From NCBI RefSeq assembly GCF_019635935.1, contig NZ_JAHBYN010000001.1:1981501-2045500 (forward strand): a stretch of 64,000 nucleotides of DNA. Reading direction: 5' to 3'. Below are positions 36,343 to 45,955 of the stretch, one piece after another. Position 1 is the stretch's first letter; each line of letters begins with the position of its first letter. Origin of the DNA: Parvibaculum sp. Lineage in GTDB: Bacteria; Pseudomonadota; Alphaproteobacteria; Parvibaculales; Parvibaculaceae. The notes under the pieces were generated by a model. It saw nothing but the letters and a program-made list of their open reading frames with translations. It made no database searches and was not told the DNA's origin. The position numbers and the translations under genes were made by a program.

Positions 36343-37167
36343 ATGAACGCCAAACGCGTCTTCCATCTCCATCTCGTGTCGGACGCCACCGGCGAAACGC
36401 TGAACACGGTGGCCCGCGCGGCTTGCGCCCAATATGAGGATGCGCGGCCGATCGAACATGTCTATGCGCTGGTGCGCGGACCCAAGCAGCTCGAGCGCGT
36501 GCTCGGCGAGATCGAGGCGGCGCCCGGCATCGTGATGTTCACGATGGTCAATGACGAGCTCCGGGCCCGGTTGGAACGGCGCTGCGCCGAGCTGCAATCG
36601 CCCTGCATTTCGGTGCTCGACCCGGCGATGCTGGCGCTCGGGCAATATCTGGGCAAGGAGATTTCGCACAAGCCCGGCTCGCAGCACACCATGGACGCCG
36701 AATATTTCGGCCGCATCACGGCGCTCAATTTCACGATGGCGCATGATGACGGCCAGTCGGCCGGTGACCTCAACGAGGCGGACGTGATCCTGCTCGGCGT
36801 CAGCCGCACCTCGAAAACGCCGACCTGCATCTATCTGGCGAACCGCGGCATCAAGGCCGCCAACATTCCGATCGTGCCGGGCGCGGTGATGCCCGCCGAT
36901 CTCGAAACAGCCGAACATCCGCTGATCGTCGGCCTGACGACGAGCCCGGATCGCCTGGTGCAAATCCGCAAGAACCGTCTGCTTTCGCTGCACGAGAAGG
37001 CCGACACCGATTATGTCGAACCGGAAGTCGTGGCCGAGGAAGTCGCCTTCGCGCGCAAACTCTTTGCCCGCAATGGCTGGCCGGTAATCGACGTGACGCG
37101 GCGCTCGATCGAGGAAACGGCGGCGGCCGTGCTCAATCTCTATAATGAGCGGCAAAAGACCGGCTGA
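36343..37167 (+). CDS. Pyruvate, phosphate dikinase regulatory protein (PPSR, DUF299)
   Basis: 274 residues from ATG 36343. LHLVSDATGETL is at 9-20 and the P-loop-like GVSRTSKT is at 152-159, then IYLANRGIKAANIP, diagnostic of the bifunctional kinase/pyrophosphorylase that inactivates and reactivates PPDK or PEP synthase. An in-frame extension to 36238 lacks similarity. It starts the rightward run maf-aroE-coaE-dnaQ. Confidence 0.93.
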   Translation: MNAKRVFHLHLVSDATGETLNTVARAACAQYEDARPIEHVYALVRGPKQLERVLGEIEAAPGIVMFTMVNDELRARLERRCAELQSPCISVLDPAMLALGQYLGKEISHKPGSQHTMDAEYFGRITALNFTMAHDDGQSAGDLNEADVILLGVSRTSKTPTCIYLANRGIKAANIPIVPGAVMPADLETAEHPLIVGLTTSPDRLVQIRKNRLLSLHEKADTDYVEPEVVAEEVAFARKLFARNGWPVIDVTRRSIEETAAAVLNLYNERQKTG

Positions 37168-37172
37168 GCGCG

Positions 37173-37781
37173 ATGGCGAAACCCCCTCTCATACTTGCTT
37201 CCGCCAGCGCGGTGCGCGCGAGCCTTCTGAAAGGCGCCGGCCTCGATTTCGAGGTCGCGGATTCGCGGCTCGACGAAGAAGAAGTGAAGCGCGGATTCGC
37301 CGGCCGCGACGATGCGGCCGATACCGACGCGCTGGCGCTCGAACTGGCGGTGGAAAAAGCCGCCGCCGTGTCGCGCGGCAAACCGCAAGCGCTGGTGATC
37401 GGCGCCGACCAGATATTGTCGTGTGAAGGCAAAAGATACGACAAGCCGAAGTCGATGGCCGAAGCGCGCGCCAACCTTCTTGCCTTCAGGGGACGGCCGC
37501 ATATTCTGCATAGCGGCGTTGCGCTGGTGGCAAACGACGCGGTCATCTGGAGCCATGCGGCGCAGGCGCATCTGACGATGCGCGACTTCACGGATGATTT
37601 TCTTGACGACTACCTGGCGCAGGCCGGCGAACGCGTGTTGAAAAGCGTCGGCTGCTACCAGCTTGAAGGACCGGGCGTGCAATTGTTTGAGCGGATCGAG
37701 GGCGACTACTTCACCATTCTTGGCCTGCCGCTCTTGCCGCTGCTGGACGAGTTGCGCGCGCGGGGAGCGGTGCTGAAATGA
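37173..37781 (+). CDS. maf: Maf-like nucleotide pyrophosphatase
   Basis: 202 residues. [14 protein letters not shown] near the start is the Maf signature, with [17 protein letters not shown] carrying the catalytic Asp region. Family members hydrolyse non-canonical or pyrimidine nucleotide triphosphates. It begins five bases after PPSR and is 46 bases before aroE. Confidence 0.93.
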   Translation: MAKPPLILASASAVRASLLKGAGLDFEVADSRLDEEEVKRGFAGRDDAADTDALALELAVEKAAAVSRGKPQALVIGADQILSCEGKRYDKPKSMAEARANLLAFRGRPHILHSGVALVANDAVIWSHAAQAHLTMRDFTDDFLDDYLAQAGERVLKSVGCYQLEGPGVQLFERIEGDYFTILGLPLLPLLDELRARGAVLK

Positions 37782-37827
37782 CAGGACCGAGCAAGGAGCC
37801 TCTTCGTGCCGCCGCGAGGTCCAAACC

Positions 37828-38667
37828 ATGACAAGAAAAATATGTGTCATTGGCTGGCCCGTCGCCCATTCGCGCTCGCCGCTGATCCACAATCACTGGA
37901 TCGCCGAATACAGGATTCCGGATGCGTGCTACGAGCCGATGGCGGTGAAGCCGGAAGACGCCGCCGCGACGATCCGCGACCTGCCGAAGCTCGGCTTCGT
38001 CGGCGCCAATGTGACCGTACCCCACAAGGAAACCGCCTTCGCCGCTCTCGACCGGCATGACGCGGTCGCGCGCCGCCTCAAGGCCGTCAACACCATTGTC
38101 ACCACGGCAAAGGGCCTCGAAGGCCGTAACACCGATGGCTATGGCTTCATCGCCAATCTGAAGGATCGCGCCGCCGGCTGGAGCGCGGACCGGGGCCCCG
38201 CCGTTCTTCTCGGTGCGGGCGGCGCCGCGCGCGCCATCGCCGCCGCGCTTGAGGATGAAGGCGCGCCGGAAATCCGCATCGTCAACCGAACACCGGCCCG
38301 CGCCGAAGCGCTTGTGGCCGATCTCGGCCTGAAAGCCGCCCGAATTTTTGCCGAGGCCGACACGGCCGCCGCCCTTGATGGCGCAAGCCTGCTGGTCAAC
38401 ACGACGACGCTCGGCATGAAGGGCGAAAACGATGCGAGCGTCGATCTTGCGCCGCTGCCGAAATCCGCCCTTGTCACCGACATTGTCTATACGCCGCTTG
38501 AAACCGGCCTCTTGCGCCGCGCCCGCGAAGCGGGACACGAGATTGTCGACGGGCTCGGCATGTTGCTGCATCAGGCGGTGCCGGGTTTCGAGGCCTGGTT
38601 CGGCGTCAGGCCCGAAGTGACGGAAAAATTGCGCAAGCTGGTGCTTGCCGACATCGCGAAGCATTAG
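37828..38667 (+). CDS. aroE: Shikimate dehydrogenase
   Basis: 279 residues. The substrate site is SRSPLIHN, catalytic Lys67 in NVTVPHKE and Asp103 in NTDGYGF; the NADP-binding loop is GAGGAARA. It reduces 3-dehydroshikimate to shikimate in aromatic amino-acid synthesis. Ends ten bases before coaE. Confidence 0.97.
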   Translation: MTRKICVIGWPVAHSRSPLIHNHWIAEYRIPDACYEPMAVKPEDAAATIRDLPKLGFVGANVTVPHKETAFAALDRHDAVARRLKAVNTIVTTAKGLEGRNTDGYGFIANLKDRAAGWSADRGPAVLLGAGGAARAIAAALEDEGAPEIRIVNRTPARAEALVADLGLKAARIFAEADTAAALDGASLLVNTTTLGMKGENDASVDLAPLPKSALVTDIVYTPLETGLLRRAREAGHEIVDGLGMLLHQAVPGFEAWFGVRPEVTEKLRKLVLADIAKH

Positions 38668-38677
38668 GGAGGGAAAC

Positions 38678-39304
38678 ATGCTGCTTGTCGGCCTCACCGG
38701 CTCCATCGGCATGGGAAAATCGGAAACCGCGAAAATGTTTCGCGCGCTGGGCGTGCCTGTCTATGATGCGGATGCCGCCGTTCATGCGCTTTATGAAAAA
38801 GGCGGCAAGGCGGTCGAGCCGATCCGCGCCGCTTTTCCGTCCGCCATTGTCGACGACGCGGTCGACCGCAAGGCGCTGTCGCGCAGCGTCCTGGGCCTGC
38901 CCGCCGAAATGAAAAAACTCGAGGCGATCGTCCATCCGCTGGTCGGCGAGGCGCAGATCGAATTCCTGCGCGAAAGCCTCGCCGCCGGTCATGCGATGGC
39001 CGTGCTCGATATTCCGCTGCTCTACGAGACGGGCGGCGAGAGCCGCGTCGACGTCGTGGTGGTGGTCTCCGCGCCCTACGATCTGCAGAAGACGCGCGTG
39101 CTGGCGCGGCCCGACATGGACGAGGCGAAATTCGCCGCCATTCACGCCAAACAGGTGCCCGACGCCGAAAAACGGGCCCGCGCTGATTTCATCGTCGACA
39201 GCGACAAGGGCCTCGATCATGCACGCGCGCAGGTGGCGGCGATTGTCGAGGCGTTGAAGGGCCGCGAGGGAAAAGTACTGAAGGAAAGGCTCGGCAAGAA
39301 CTGA
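38678..39304 (+). CDS. coaE: Dephospho-CoA kinase
   Basis: 208 residues from ATG 38678, with AGGGAGGG five bases upstream. P-loop TGSIGMGKS is at 7-15, and DADAAVH and [10 protein letters not shown] follow. It phosphorylates dephospho-CoA, the last step of CoA synthesis. coaA, the first step, is at 57.6 kb. In the conserved aroE-coaE-dnaQ order, with one extra gene inserted. Confidence 0.97.
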   Translation: MLLVGLTGSIGMGKSETAKMFRALGVPVYDADAAVHALYEKGGKAVEPIRAAFPSAIVDDAVDRKALSRSVLGLPAEMKKLEAIVHPLVGEAQIEFLRESLAAGHAMAVLDIPLLYETGGESRVDVVVVVSAPYDLQKTRVLARPDMDEAKFAAIHAKQVPDAEKRARADFIVDSDKGLDHARAQVAAIVEALKGREGKVLKERLGKN

Positions 39305-39326
39305 GATGACGGGCTAGAATGGCACC

Positions 39327-39755
39327 ATGGAACAGCGAGTGAGCTTCATCACGCTGGGCGTCGCCGATGTCGCCCGGGCCCGCGCCTTCTACGAAACGCT
39401 GGGCTGGCGCGCGCTGCCGCAAAGCAATGAGAGCGTGGCCTTTTTCCAGTGCGGCGGCATCGTCTTCGCATTGTTCGGCCGTCTGGCGCTGGCGGAAGAT
39501 GCCGGCCTCGCGCCGCATGGCGAAGGGTTCTCGGGCTTCGCGCTGGCGCATAATGTGCGCGAGAAGGACGAGGTCGATGCGACGCTTGCCGAGGCCGAGG
39601 CGGCCGGCGGCAAGATCCTGAAACGCGGCTCGGACGCCTTCTGGGGCGGCTATACCGGATATTTCTCCGACCCCGACGGTCATGTCTGGGAAGTGGCGTG
39701 GAACCCGCAAGGCGTCATCGGCGCTGATGGCTCGTTCCGTTTCCCCGAGAATTGA
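39327..39755 (+). CDS. VOC family (glyoxalase/bleomycin-resistance fold) protein
   Basis: 142 residues. The fold begins RVSFITLGVADVARARAFYE and ends DPDGHVWEVAWNP with the metal-binding Glu of the VOC superfamily. Specific substrate unknown. It stands between coaE and dnaQ, which adjoin in the typical alphaproteobacterial order, so it is probably a local insertion. It starts 22 bases after coaE and ends 12 bases before dnaQ. Confidence 0.88.
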   Translation: MEQRVSFITLGVADVARARAFYETLGWRALPQSNESVAFFQCGGIVFALFGRLALAEDAGLAPHGEGFSGFALAHNVREKDEVDATLAEAEAAGGKILKRGSDAFWGGYTGYFSDPDGHVWEVAWNPQGVIGADGSFRFPEN

Positions 39756-39767
39756 GAGAGGCAGCGG

Positions 39768-40466
39768 ATGCGCGAAATCGTTCTCGATACCGAAACCACC
39801 GGCCTCTCGCCGCAGGACGGCCACCGGCTGGTCGAAATCGGCTGCCTCGAACTTTTCAACCATGTCGCCACCGGCAAATTCTTTCACGCCTATCTCGATC
39901 CCGAACGGGACATGCCGGAAGGAGCGCTGAAAATTCACGGGCTGACCACCGACTTTCTGCGCGGTCAGCCGAAATTTGCCGACAAGGCCGACGAATTTCT
40001 GGAATTCATCGGCGAGGATCAGCTGGTGATCCACAATGCAAGCTTCGACATGGGCTTCATCAATGCCGAGCTGAAACGCATCGGCCGGGCCGCGCTGCCG
40101 ATGGCGCGCGCCATCGACACGCTCGACATCGCGCGGCGTAAATTTCCCGGCGCGCAGAACAATCTCGACGCGCTCTGCCGCCGCTTCGATATCGACAATT
40201 CGGCGCGTGAAAAACACGGCGCGCTGCTCGACTCGGAATTGCTGGCCGAAGTCTATCTGGAGCTGATGGGCGGCCGTCAGCCGGGTCTGGTGTTGCAGGC
40301 CGACATCGAGGCGGCGCGTTCGCCCGGCGCCGACACCGCGAAAGTGCAAGCGCAGGCCCGCCCCGCGCCGCTGCCGCCGCGCCTGACCGATGCCGAGCGC
40401 GAGGCGCATGAAGCCTTCGTCGCCGGTCTGCGCGGCGAGGCGTTGTGGAACGCCGCGAAGAGCTAG
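39768..40466 (+). CDS. dnaQ: DNA polymerase III epsilon subunit
   Basis: 232 residues, DEDDh 3'-5' exonuclease proofreader. ExoI motif LDTETTGL (Asp7, Glu9), ExoII HNASFDMGFI, and ExoIII with EKHGALLDSELLAEVYLEL. The C terminus, about 60 residues rich in Ala/Pro, binds the alpha subunit. AGAGAGGCAGC stands just before the ATG. It converges on secB, 24 bases away. Confidence 0.96.
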   Translation: MREIVLDTETTGLSPQDGHRLVEIGCLELFNHVATGKFFHAYLDPERDMPEGALKIHGLTTDFLRGQPKFADKADEFLEFIGEDQLVIHNASFDMGFINAELKRIGRAALPMARAIDTLDIARRKFPGAQNNLDALCRRFDIDNSAREKHGALLDSELLAEVYLELMGGRQPGLVLQADIEAARSPGADTAKVQAQARPAPLPPRLTDAEREAHEAFVAGLRGEALWNAAKS

Positions 40467-40490
40467 TTCACCGAAATCAGTTGGCCAAAA

Positions 40491-40988
40491 TCAGTTCGGT
40501 TGTCCGTCGCCCGCCGGCGCCTGCGCCATCTGCTGGCGGCGCTGCTGGTAGAGGCCGACGAAATCGATCGGGTCGATCATCAGCGGCGGGTAGCCGCCGT
40601 CGCGCGTCAGATCGGCGACGATCCGGCGGGCAAAGGGGAAAATCTGGCGCGGGCATTCGATCACCAGCACCGCCTCGAGATTTTCCTCCGGAACGTTGGT
40701 CAGCCGGAATAACCCCGCATAATCGATTTCGACCAGGAACATCGTCTTGTCCTTGGTCTTGGCCTCGGCGCTGAGCTTCAGCGCCACTTCATAGTCGGTT
40801 TCGCTCATGCGGTTGACGCCGACATCGACCTTGACGGAGATGCTGGGCTGCTCGTCGACCGGCCCGAGCGCCTGCGGCGCGTTGGGATTTTCGAACGACA
40901 CGTCCTTCACATACTGGGTCAGCACGCGAAGCTGCGCCACGGCCGGCTGGCCGGCATTGCCCGCATCGTTGGTATTCTGGTCCGACAT
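40491..40988 (-). CDS. secB: Protein-export chaperone SecB
   Basis: 165 residues. QYVKDVSFENPNAPQAL near residue 25 and VEIDYAGLFRL and IFPFARRIVADLTRDGGYPP are SecB signatures. It keeps preproteins unfolded for SecA, including the porin and other outer-membrane proteins. Its Gln-rich C terminus is RRQQMAQA. Convergent to dnaQ, 104 bases from fxsA. Confidence 0.96.
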   Translation of the reverse strand: MSDQNTNDAGNAGQPAVAQLRVLTQYVKDVSFENPNAPQALGPVDEQPSISVKVDVGVNRMSETDYEVALKLSAEAKTKDKTMFLVEIDYAGLFRLTNVPEENLEAVLVIECPRQIFPFARRIVADLTRDGGYPPLMIDPIDFVGLYQQRRQQMAQAPAGDGQPN

Positions 40989-41092
40989 CCTCGCCGCTCC
41001 CGGTCTTCGTCAAAATATCTCTGCAAAATCGCGAGGCTGCTGGCTATCACGGAACCTCGCCTGCGACAAGAAATCCGGCCTCCGGGTTGCGC

Positions 41093-41605
41093 TCAATCCG
41101 GACCGGAATGCGGCGGCAGCCGCTTATCTCCGCCCCGGCCGCTGTCGTCGGCGGACGGCTCCTCCTCGACCTCCCATTCCTCGGCCTCGATAATCGGTCC
41201 GCCGCCGGGTCCGCGTCTCATATGCGCGGTCCGGATGTGAACCTCGGCCCGCATCGCCAGCCGCCGCGCCACGATGCGCGCCGCGAGGCGGCGCAGCGGT
41301 GCGACCAGCAGCAGCAGCCCGATGGACGAAGTCAGGAGACCTGGAGTAACCATAAGAATGGCGGCAATGAAGAGGATTGCCCCATCGAGCATCTCGGCCA
41401 CCGGCGGTTCGCCGCGCTCGACCGTTGCTTGCGCGCGCCGGAGCGTCTCGGGACCTTGCGCCCGCATCAGCCAGACGCCGCCAAAGACGCTGAGGACCAC
41501 AAGCCCGATCACCGGCCAGACGCCGAGAAACGCGCCGGCCTGGATGAAGACGGCGATCTCCGCCAGCGGCAGACCGGCAAGGATCAGGAAAACAAGGAGC
41601 GGCAA
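41093..41605 (-). CDS. FxsA family membrane protein
   Basis: About 170 residues. Hydrophobic helices near the N terminus (PLLVFLILAGLPLAEIAVFI) and again at AILFIAAILMVTPGLLTSSI are as in FxsA, which affects phage F exclusion in E. coli. I chose TTG at 41605, which has GGAAG nearby; another in-frame TTG at 41632 would add nine residues. A hydrophilic Glu/Asp-rich tail follows. Divergent from the Tim44-like gene. Function unknown. Confidence 0.8.
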   Translation of the reverse strand: MPLLVFLILAGLPLAEIAVFIQAGAFLGVWPVIGLVVLSVFGGVWLMRAQGPETLRRAQATVERGEPPVAEMLDGAILFIAAILMVTPGLLTSSIGLLLLVAPLRRLAARIVARRLAMRAEVHIRTAHMRRGPGGGPIIEAEEWEVEEEPSADDSGRGGDKRLPPHSGPD

Positions 41606-41836
41606 GGTGCTTCCAGGATGGTTGGCCCGCAAATCGCGCTGCGGGGCTGATCGGGGGCAATCCGTCGCGACCGCGCCGGTAGCAAAAGCGCTCCGATTGC
41701 CCTAGGTTATATGCACAGTAGCGAATAGCGGCCTGCCCGTCACCATTGCGGCGGCGCGACGCCGCTTCGACGCTTTCGAAAACAAGGATCCGGCCAACGG
41801 GTCCGTTCCGGTTCACAGGCAAGGCTCATCGAGCGA

Positions 41837-42601
41837 ATGGACGGCGGCTTGACACTTCTCAACATCATCCTGCTCGCGGTGGCGATCGGCGTCTTTCTGA
41901 AGCTGAGAAGCGTGCTCGGTCGCCGCACCGGCCATGAGCGTCCGCCCTACGATCCCTATTCCGATGCCGGCAATCCGGGCGGGACGAACCCCGCGGGCAA
42001 CGACAAGGTTGTGACACTGCCGACGAAGCGTCCGCGCGCGGCCGCCGAAAGTGCCGGCCGCGGCCGCACTGTCGATGCGGCGGGCGATCCCTTTGCCGAA
42101 CCCTTCGAAATCCGCAATCGCTGGCGCGGTATCGCCGAGGACAACACGCCGCTTGCCGATACGCTGAGCGCGATCGCGCGCCTCGACCGCAGCTTCGATG
42201 CCGAGGCGTTTCTCGGCGGCGCCCGCGCGGCCTATGAAATGATCGTCACCGCCTTTGCCGAAGGCGACCGCGACGCCTTGCGGCCGCTCCTGAGCGCCGA
42301 GGTTTTCGGAAGTTTCGAGGCCGCCATCGCCGCGCGCGAAAAGAACGGCCTGCATGTCGAGCAGAGTTTCATCGGCATCGACAAGGCAAAACTCTCAACC
42401 GCGACGCTTGACGGTTCGCGCGCCCGCCTGACGGTCAACTTCCGCAGCCAGCTCACCTCCTGCACCAAGAACGCCGACGGCGTCGTCGTCGAAGGCGATC
42501 CGGTGACGATCCGCGAGGTCAACGATGTCTGGACATTCGAGCGCGACGTGAAGAGCCGCGATCCGAACTGGAAGCTGGTCGCGACCGGCGCTTCGGCCTG
42601 A
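41837..42601 (+). CDS. Tim44/TimA-like inner-membrane protein
   Basis: 254 residues. One N-terminal anchor (LTLLNIILLAVAIGVFLKL), a linker, then a Tim44-like domain (about 110-254) with WTFERDVKSRDPNWKLVAT at the end. Alphaproteobacterial TimA is homologous to mitochondrial Tim44, but its bacterial role is not settled. It starts the unit Tim44-mltA-smr-XRE and lies beside fxsA and secB, as in Caulobacter and relatives. Confidence 0.9.
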   Translation: MDGGLTLLNIILLAVAIGVFLKLRSVLGRRTGHERPPYDPYSDAGNPGGTNPAGNDKVVTLPTKRPRAAAESAGRGRTVDAAGDPFAEPFEIRNRWRGIAEDNTPLADTLSAIARLDRSFDAEAFLGGARAAYEMIVTAFAEGDRDALRPLLSAEVFGSFEAAIAAREKNGLHVEQSFIGIDKAKLSTATLDGSRARLTVNFRSQLTSCTKNADGVVVEGDPVTIREVNDVWTFERDVKSRDPNWKLVATGASA

Positions 42602-42612
42602 CGGACGCGGCG

Positions 42613-43743
42613 ATGCGCCGGGCCGCGCGGCTTCTGTTCTCCGGATTTGTCGTGATTGCCGTTCTTTCCTGTGCGCCGGGGGCGACTGTGATGGATGCGC
42701 GCGCCGATGCCCGTGCAATTTCTTTCGCCGATCTTCCCGGCTGGGCCGATGACGACCACGCCGCGGCGCTGGCGACATTCGCGCGTTCCTGCACACGCAT
42801 CGCCGGGCTCGACGCATCGGCGCCGCTCGACAGCAAGACCGGAACATCCCCGATCTATGGCCGCGCCGGCGACTGGCAGCCGGCCTGCGCCGCCGCCTTG
42901 CAGACCGTTGCGCCGGGTTCGGCGCGCGGCTTCTTCGAACACTGGTTCCAGCCCGTGCGCCTCGCCGCCGAGCGCGGCCTCCTCACGGGCTATTACGAAC
43001 CGGAAATGCGCGGCGCGCTGACCCGTCACGGCCCATACCAGACGCCGGTTCTGGCCCCGCCGCCGGGATTTGCGATGCGCGCCGGCGGCGCCGGCTTTCC
43101 GACCCGCGCCGAAATCGAGGACGGCGCGCTCGATCACAATGCGCTGGCGCTCATCTGGCTCGAAAGCCCGGTCGACGCCTTCTTCCTGCATGTGCAGGGT
43201 TCGGGCCGCGTGCGCCTCGAAAACGGCGAGACGGTGCGCCTCGCCTTCGCGGCGAAGAGCGGCCATGAATATACCTCCATCGGCAAGGTGCTGATCGACC
43301 GCGGCGCGATCCCGCGCGAGGAAGTCTCGATGCAGACGATCCGCGCCTGGATGGAAGCAAACCCCGTCGAAGGCCGCGACGTGATGCGGCAAAACCAGTC
43401 CTACATTTTCTTCCGTATACTGAGGGACATCGATCCGGAACTCGGGCCTCCCGGCGCCGAAGGCGTCAATCTGACGCCGCGCCGCAGCCTTGCCATCGAC
43501 CGCGCGCATCATCCGCTGGGCGCGCTGTTCTGGCTGACGACGCGCCATCCGACGCCCGACGGCCGCGGCGAGGTTCCCTTCGCGCATCTCGTGGTCGCGC
43601 AGGATACGGGCTCGGCGATCAAGGGCGTGCAGCGCGGCGACATCTTTTTCGGTTCGGGCGACGAACCCGGCGAGATTGCCGGGCGCATGAAAGCCGAAGG
43701 CGAACTCACGGCCCTTGTGCCGAAAACCATCGCCCCCCGATAG
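42613..43743 (+). CDS. mltA: Membrane-bound lytic murein transglycosylase A
   Basis: 376 residues. Signal with lipobox-like VLSC near residue 20. MltA domain with GLLTGYYEPE, FFLHVQGSGR (catalytic-region) and AGHEY-like GHEYTSIGKVL, and the 3D domain QDTGSAIKG, all typical. It cleaves peptidoglycan to anhydro-muropeptides in the periplasm. Starts 11 bases after the Tim44-like gene. Confidence 0.95.
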   Translation: MRRAARLLFSGFVVIAVLSCAPGATVMDARADARAISFADLPGWADDDHAAALATFARSCTRIAGLDASAPLDSKTGTSPIYGRAGDWQPACAAALQTVAPGSARGFFEHWFQPVRLAAERGLLTGYYEPEMRGALTRHGPYQTPVLAPPPGFAMRAGGAGFPTRAEIEDGALDHNALALIWLESPVDAFFLHVQGSGRVRLENGETVRLAFAAKSGHEYTSIGKVLIDRGAIPREEVSMQTIRAWMEANPVEGRDVMRQNQSYIFFRILRDIDPELGPPGAEGVNLTPRRSLAIDRAHHPLGALFWLTTRHPTPDGRGEVPFAHLVVAQDTGSAIKGVQRGDIFFGSGDEPGEIAGRMKAEGELTALVPKTIAPR

Positions 43744-43758
43744 ACCGGAAAACGCGCA

Positions 43759-44403
43759 ATGGCAGCCGGTGGCGACAGGACCGACGACAAAAAAGTCTCG
43801 CGGCGCCGCTCCCGTCCGCTGACCGAGGAAGAGCGCAAGCTCTGGCGGGCGGTCGTCAAGGACGCCAAGCCGCTCGTCCGCCGCCGCCGGAAATCCGCCG
43901 TCGAAATTCCGCTGGCCGAAGCCGACGAGCTCGCCGCCATCGCGCCCCCGCCGTCGCGCACAACCGCCGTCCCGGCCGCGCCGCTGCCGCCGAAAGTGGC
44001 GAAAGCCCGCCCGCCCGAGCCGCCGCTGCTGACCGGTCTCGACCGCCGCGTCAGCCAGCGTCTGGCCCGCGGCCAGATGGAAGTCGAGGCGACGCTCGAT
44101 CTCCACGGCCACAATCAGCACGAGGCGCATGACGCGCTGCTTTCGTTTCTGACCCGTGCAAGGGCGCGCGGCCTGCGCTGCGTGCTGGTCATCACCGGCA
44201 AAGGCGCTTCGCCCTATGCGCGCCACACGCTGCACGGCGCCGATTTCTACGAAGTGCCGGAGCGCCAGGGCGTGCTGCGCAGTGCCGTGCCGCGCTGGCT
44301 GGAGGAGGCGGCGTTCCGCGCCCATCTGACGGGCTTCCAGCCGGCGCATCCCAAGCATGGCGGCGGCGGCGCCTTCTATATCTGGCTGCGCAAGAAGAGA
44401 TGA
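43759..44403 (+). CDS. Smr domain protein
   Basis: 214 residues. A basic, Pro-rich N-terminal half (RRRSRPLTEEERKLW) precedes a Smr domain with DLHGHNQHEAHDAL and VITGKG. Smr domains are nucleases in MutS2 and some stand-alone proteins. The stop overlaps the ATG of the XRE gene (ATGA), indicating coupling. Specific target unknown; SmrB-like ribosome collision rescue is a possible analogy only. Confidence 0.88.
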   Translation: MAAGGDRTDDKKVSRRRSRPLTEEERKLWRAVVKDAKPLVRRRRKSAVEIPLAEADELAAIAPPPSRTTAVPAAPLPPKVAKARPPEPPLLTGLDRRVSQRLARGQMEVEATLDLHGHNQHEAHDALLSFLTRARARGLRCVLVITGKGASPYARHTLHGADFYEVPERQGVLRSAVPRWLEEAAFRAHLTGFQPAHPKHGGGGAFYIWLRKKR

Positions 44404-44771
44404 CGCCCTTCGGCCGCAAACTGCGCGAGCTGCGCAAGGCGCGCGGCGCGACGATGAAGGAGATGGCGGCCGCGCTGCGCGTGACGCCCGCCTATCTCTC
44501 GGCGCTCGAACACGGGAAGCGCGGCCGCCCGAGCTGGCGTCTGGTGCAGGCGATCGTCGGCTACTTCAACGTCATCTGGGATGAAGCGGAGGAACTGGAG
44601 CGTCTGGCACGCATCTCCCATCCGCGCGTCGTCATCGACACCTCCGGTCTTGCCCCCGAGGCAACAGAGGCGGCAAACCGTCTGGCCGAAGAGATCGGCG
44701 ACATGAGCCCGGCCGAAATCGCCCGCCTTTTGTCGGTTCTCGATGCCCGCAAGCGGCGCCGCGGCAAATGA
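44400..44771 (+). CDS. XRE family regulator
   Basis: 123 residues with an N-terminal helix-turn-helix of the lambda-repressor type: KLRELRKARGATMKEMAAAL then VTPAYLSALEHGKRGRPSW. The C-terminal half, about 60 residues, has no recognised domain. It is coupled to the Smr gene by ATGA overlap. Downstream there is an 18-base palindrome at 44860-44877. Confidence 0.9.
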   Translation: MTPFGRKLRELRKARGATMKEMAAALRVTPAYLSALEHGKRGRPSWRLVQAIVGYFNVIWDEAEELERLARISHPRVVIDTSGLAPEATEAANRLAEEIGDMSPAEIARLLSVLDARKRRRGK

Positions 44772-44859
44772 CTCGCTGCCGGTGAAGATTGCCGAATGCC
44801 GGGACTCGCATCCGGCGAAGCCACGAAGAAACGGATTCGCCGATTGCAATTTAAACGAA

Positions 44860-44877
44860 CCCGCGAAGATTCGCGGG
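44860..44877. promoter_or_regulatory. 18-base palindrome upstream of the LysR gene
   Basis: CCCGCGAA (44860-44867) and TTCGCGGG (44870-44877) around GA. It lies 71 bases before the LysR ATG and 89 bases after the XRE stop, in a place fit for a regulator operator. A hairpin role is also possible. Confidence 0.5.
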
Positions 44878-44947
44878 CAGGCGCATGGACGGATGCGCGC
44901 AAAGCCGCTTCAATGATCCACCCGTCCTTTTGCCGCCACGGCCAATC

Positions 44948-45886
44948 ATGCCCGAACGCAACGCCGACCATTCGCGATTTCCCGGCCATGTCGACTGGAA
45001 CCTGTTTCGCATCTTCCACGAGATCGTGCGCGCTGGCGGCATCGGCGCGGCGGCGCGCAAGCTGAACCGCCAGCAGCCGACATTGAGCGCGGCACTGAAA
45101 CGCCTTGAGGACGATCTCGGCACGCCGCTGTTGCGCCGCACCGCGCAAGGCGTCGAATTGCTGCCGGCGGGCCGCGCGCTATTTGAATTATGCGAAACGA
45201 TGATCGGCGCCGTGCGCGCCGCGCCGCATGAGGTGGCGAAGGCGGCGGGCCGCGTCGAGGGCGTCATCAACATCCGCATGATCTCGTCCGTCGTCTCGGC
45301 GGCATTCGACACGGCGCTTGCGGACCTTCACCGCCACCATCCGGGCGTCGGTATCCATATCGAAGTCTGTCCCTGGCGCGCGGTGATCGCGGCGCTGAAA
45401 TCGGGCGAGGCGGAAATCGGCATCGCCTGCGACAGCGCACCCGATCCCGCATTGCGCTACCAGCCGCTGATGAAGGAGGTGCAGCAGCTTTATTGCGACC
45501 GGAACCACCCGCTTTACGGGCAGACGGTGCCCCGGCCGTCGGACCTTGCCGACCGCGCCTTCGTCGCGACCGGCGCCGACGAGCCCGAGGAACTGGCAAG
45601 CTTTCGCCGCCGCTACGGGCTCGGCCGCCAGGTCGGCGGCGTCGCCGAAAACCTGCATGAGGCCAAGCGCCTGATCGAACTCGGGGTCGGCATCGGCTTC
45701 CTGCCGACCTGCGTCGCCGAAACGCTCGACAATCGGGGCGCCCTCTGGCCGCTGCTGCCCGAAACCGCGCTGCCCGCCTATCAGGTCTATCTGGTGACCC
45801 GCGACGAGCCGGCCCGCAACACGCCGACCGAACTTTTTCTGGCGGAAATCCTGGGGCGGTTGGGAAGCGGACAATCGGGCACATAG
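44948..45886 (+). CDS. LysR family transcriptional regulator
   Basis: 312 residues from ATG 44948 (an ATG at 44885 is in frame but gives a poor N terminus). HTH at about 10-70: WNLFRIFHEIVRAGGI, AARKLNRQQPTLSAALKRLE and LLRRTAQGVEL. The co-inducer domain follows, with IRMISSVVSAAFD. It lies upstream of the HRI1-like and dioxygenase genes on the same strand, so it may control them. Effector unknown. Confidence 0.9.
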   Translation: MPERNADHSRFPGHVDWNLFRIFHEIVRAGGIGAAARKLNRQQPTLSAALKRLEDDLGTPLLRRTAQGVELLPAGRALFELCETMIGAVRAAPHEVAKAAGRVEGVINIRMISSVVSAAFDTALADLHRHHPGVGIHIEVCPWRAVIAALKSGEAEIGIACDSAPDPALRYQPLMKEVQQLYCDRNHPLYGQTVPRPSDLADRAFVATGADEPEELASFRRRYGLGRQVGGVAENLHEAKRLIELGVGIGFLPTCVAETLDNRGALWPLLPETALPAYQVYLVTRDEPARNTPTELFLAEILGRLGSGQSGT

Positions 45887-45955
45887 ATTTGGTCTATGCG
45901 ACACATCGAAATTTCCTCACTATCCCCATGACCACGCGCGGGGCAGCATGGGCCC

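Noticed and set aside
42232..44358. A 708-residue minus-strand open frame across Tim44-like, mltA and smr
   Set aside because: Runs across three well-supported genes on the other strand with no domain of its own.
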